Shown here piece after piece: positions 32,489-34,646 of a stretch of 34,646 nt of DNA. This DNA comes from CAWACC01 sp964390695 (GTDB lineage: Bacteria; Chlamydiota; Chlamydiia; Chlamydiales; Parachlamydiaceae), in the NCBI GenBank assembly GCA_964390695.1, contig CAYMKI010000017.1, positions 1-34,646 of the forward strand, written 5' to 3'. Position 1 is the stretch's first letter, and each line of letters begins with the position of its first letter. The notes beneath the pieces were generated by a model. The model was not told where the DNA came from. It was given only the letters and a program-made list of their open reading frames with translations, and searched no databases. A program made the position numbers and the translations under genes.

Positions 32489-33840
32489 AAGACATATCCA
32501 TCGGGTATCGAGGTGCCTTTGGCAACGACGATGATGCCGTCGCGGATGTAGATGCCATCGCCATCAAAGTGCTTGAGATTTTTTTTGTTTATCAACTTGA
32601 CCCCATGCCCGATATGCACGTGTTTGTCCAGAATGACTTTTTTCAATGTGCAATGCTCTCCGATGTACAATTCCTCATGGGTTTGATGGGCATGCATCGG
32701 GGGATGATAATGCTTATTGCCCATGATGTAGGAGTTCTCGATCACGCTGCCTTTTTTGACTACGGTACGCGGACCCAAGATGCTGCGCGTGATGCGCTCC
32801 GCATCGACGATGCAGCCTTCGCAAATGATGGAGTTCTTGATATCGCCATTAAGGATTTTGGGGCCGGGCAGATGGGTGGTATCGGAAAATATCGGAAAAC
32901 GTTCGTTGTAACAGTCGAAGGGGGGTACGACCTCCGTCAAGGCTATATTGGCGTTATAGAAAGAATCTATGGTACCTATATCTTCCCAATACCCTTGAAA
33001 AAGATGTGCAGCGGTGTTTCCTCGAGATACCATGGCGGGGATCAGGTGCTTGCCGAAATCTTCTCGAGGGTCCTCAGCTAAAATTTCAAATAGGGCCTCG
33101 CGCCGGAAAAGATAAATGCCCATAGAAGCCAGGTAGGGATTTGAAAGGTCAAATTGGTAAGAGGAGTCTTTGAAAGTTTTCTGGGAAGAAATCAGCTGTT
33201 TCAGCAAGGCCGGTTCTTTGGGCTTTTCTGCAAAGTTGGTGATAAACTGGTCCTTATTCACTGTCATCACTCCCATGCGAGTGGCATTTTCTGCATTCGT
33301 GCCTATAGATGCTATGGTGAGGTCTGCATGTGTATCTAATGCGGTTTTCAGCATGTTCTGAAAGTTTAGCCGGTAAAGCTGGTCACCGGATAATACCAGA
33401 AAATAGTCGGCAGGCGTCTCTATAAAGTATTGCAGATTCTGCCTGACTGCATCCGCTGTGCCTTGAAACCACTCTTTCTTCGAGGGCTTTTCTTCCGCAG
33501 GCAGCATTTCGATCAGGCCGTTGAAATGGATGCCATGCCGATAAGTCTTAAAGATATGCCTGTGCAGTGAGGCCGACAAAAATTGCGTGATGACGTAGAT
33601 GGTGGAGATGCCTGAATTGATGGCGTTGGATATGGGCACGTCGATGAGGTGAAATCTCCCGCCAAAATTGAGAGCAGGTTTGCAGCGTGACTGGGTCAAG
33701 GGGAATAGCCTTGTGCCTTGTCCGCCGCCTAAAATGATAGCTGCCACTCGGCTCATGTCCACAGGATGAAAAGGTTTGTGAGGAGGCTGCTTGTGCTTGT
33801 GGTTGAGTTTTTTGATGGAATTTTCGATCATGGCCGACAT
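32485..33840 (-). CDS. glgC: Glucose-1-phosphate adenylyltransferase GlgC
   Basis: A 451-residue enzyme of about the usual length that makes ADP-glucose from glucose-1-phosphate and ATP, the committed step of glycogen synthesis. The nucleotide-binding loop ILGGGQGTRLFPLTQSRCKP is at 36-55, followed by HLIDVPISNAINSGI, WFQGTADAVRQN and VLSGDQLYRL; the C-terminal part is a left-handed beta-helix (SIICEGCIVDAERITRSILG). The first 28 residues are a His/Lys-rich extension before the conserved MSRVAAIILGGG, so Met29 is an alternative start, but CGGAG 7 bp before ATG 33840 supports the longer form. Glycogen genes are conserved in chlamydiae. Confidence 0.95.
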   Translation of the reverse strand: MSAMIENSIKKLNHKHKQPPHKPFHPVDMSRVAAIILGGGQGTRLFPLTQSRCKPALNFGGRFHLIDVPISNAINSGISTIYVITQFLSASLHRHIFKTYRHGIHFNGLIEMLPAEEKPSKKEWFQGTADAVRQNLQYFIETPADYFLVLSGDQLYRLNFQNMLKTALDTHADLTIASIGTNAENATRMGVMTVNKDQFITNFAEKPKEPALLKQLISSQKTFKDSSYQFDLSNPYLASMGIYLFRREALFEILAEDPREDFGKHLIPAMVSRGNTAAHLFQGYWEDIGTIDSFYNANIALTEVVPPFDCYNERFPIFSDTTHLPGPKILNGDIKNSIICEGCIVDAERITRSILGPRTVVKKGSVIENSYIMGNKHYHPPMHAHQTHEELYIGEHCTLKKVILDKHVHIGHGVKLINKKNLKHFDGDGIYIRDGIIVVAKGTSIPDGYVL

Positions 33841-34051
33841 GGTTTGCTCCGCTGTTTAAGGAAAACATATACCATTTTCACTTTTAGTTCAACCCGCTTA
33901 TTCATTGGGTTGAATAGATTAAGAATGTGTTTGCAGTAAAATATATATTTTATTATGGTGTAGCGCAAATCGAACCTCGTGTTGAGAATTCGGTTGGATT
34001 AAAAAAATATATTGAATCTGAATCTACAATTGTCTTTACAAGGAGTTTACA

Positions 34052-34504
34052 ATGAACGGACTTGCTTCGGGAGTAGCCATTAATTATGTTTTTGGAGAAG
34101 GCGTTTTTGGAAGAGGCGTGACGGGTTTATTGAGGATCCCCGCGTTTATGTCAAATGCAATTAACATCATGCTGGTTGGAGAAATGGCAATGAGAGGTTT
34201 AAGTAGTGCTTTCAAAAGCGTTGGGTTCCAACCTACGGAGGATAGCTGGGTGCAAAAAGGGGCTAAAACCATCACTCACTATGGCGTAAGGCCTTATCAA
34301 AACCTTCCTTTAACTTCCTTGTTGTATCGTGTTGTTTGCTTCTGGGCTCTAGGGATAGCTGGAAGTGAGTTCGTGCGCATCCTCGGCGGTAGAGCTCCTG
34401 GTATCTACAATGATGTACTTAGCTTGCTGGGACCCTTACGTATCGATTCAAATTCCTATCTTGACGGAGTACGCGAGACAATGGCAAGAATCGGTTTGGG
34501 CTAA
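34052..34504 (+). CDS. Hypothetical protein (150 residues)
   Basis: An unrecognised protein with a strong AAGGAG ribosome-binding site before the ATG at 34052. It has hydrophobic stretches at about 30-50 (IPAFMSNAINIMLVGEMAM) and 90-112 (LLYRVVCFWALGIAGSEFVRIL), too weak to call firm membrane helices, and a Gly-rich N-terminus (GVAINYVFGEGVFGRGVTG). It may be a small membrane-associated protein. It is divergent from glgC across 211 bp, which hold AT-rich sequence around 33930-33960 but no promoter I can name. Confidence 0.7.
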   Translation: MNGLASGVAINYVFGEGVFGRGVTGLLRIPAFMSNAINIMLVGEMAMRGLSSAFKSVGFQPTEDSWVQKGAKTITHYGVRPYQNLPLTSLLYRVVCFWALGIAGSEFVRILGGRAPGIYNDVLSLLGPLRIDSNSYLDGVRETMARIGLG

Positions 34505-34565
34505 TTTGGACTGCATAATGTGCTGGTCGAGCTAAACCCCGGCCAGCGCCTTCTTGGAATAAGTC

Positions 34566-34646
34566 TAATAGCCGAAAAAGTTGCGCACCGTCATCCAGGG
34601 CTTACGCACGAGAAAATAAAATAGCGACACGCGTTCTCCATAGAGA
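34566..34646 (-). CDS. C-terminal end of a gene entering from the right edge
   Basis: On the minus strand an open frame enters from the window edge and ends at a TAG (34568-34566). The visible 26 residues (YGERVSLFYFLVRKPWMTVR and NFFGY) are aromatic and basic and read like a real protein end, but they are too few to identify a family. Confidence 0.4.

Noticed and set aside
1..34646. tRNA or rRNA genes
   Set aside because: I looked through the intergenic stretches and saw no cloverleaf with a TTCGANNC-type arm or rRNA-like sequence; a short one in the N gap cannot be excluded.

Overview
The window looks like a piece of an environmental chlamydia (Chlamydiota, Parachlamydiales-like), probably a draft or metagenome scaffold because a run of 100 Ns (26305-26404) interrupts a gene. 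The assignment rests on gene content: a TrpR-type repressor, a GlgC glycogen gene, a Bat (BatA, BatB/C fusion, BatD, BatE) locus, many secreted or host-facing proteins without clear relatives, and a tandem SH2-like protein that only makes sense in an intracellular bacterium. I could not run a database search, so this is an inference.

Layout. 1-5239 (minus strand): trpR, with a 7+7 bp palindromic operator inside its promoter, followed by a short leader ORF ending in Phe-Trp-Trp-Arg, a hairpin-rich leader, an unknown 463-residue protein without a single tryptophan, a CodB-like NCS1 permease, an S-methyl-thiohydantoin desulfurase-like (DUF917) protein and a hydantoinase/oxoprolinase A protein that runs off the left edge. 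5389-14523: a surface or secretion island. On the minus strand lie a periplasmic chaperone-like protein, a 1012-residue usher-like outer-membrane protein and three small pilin-like proteins. On the plus strand lie a fourth, cysteine-containing pilin-like protein and two secreted eight-repeat beta-propellers. 14657-16828: an APC amino-acid permease convergent with a small outer-membrane beta-barrel.

17046-25856 (plus strand): the tandem SH2-like protein, a prolyl-iminopeptidase-like hydrolase with an N-terminal extension, and the bat operon, which closes with a hairpin terminator. 25913-28437: small hypothetical genes around the assembly gap and a 331-residue conserved-looking protein. 28503-30647: an adenosylcobalamin-dependent (class II) ribonucleotide reductase whose promoter carries two well-spaced NrdR boxes. 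30661-31340: three tandem 77-bp repeat units, the middle one split by a 436-bp MITE-like element with 39-bp inverted ends and a 13-bp target duplication. 31416-34646: a truncated VapC-like PIN domain, a metallophosphoesterase overlapping glgC, a hypothetical protein, and the tail of a gene entering from the right.

The most interesting points are the TrpR-plus-leader-peptide control module placed in front of genes that are not tryptophan biosynthesis genes, the chaperone-usher-like fibre locus, the tandem SH2 protein, the NrdR-box pair in front of a B12-dependent reductase, and the precisely resolvable MITE insertion.
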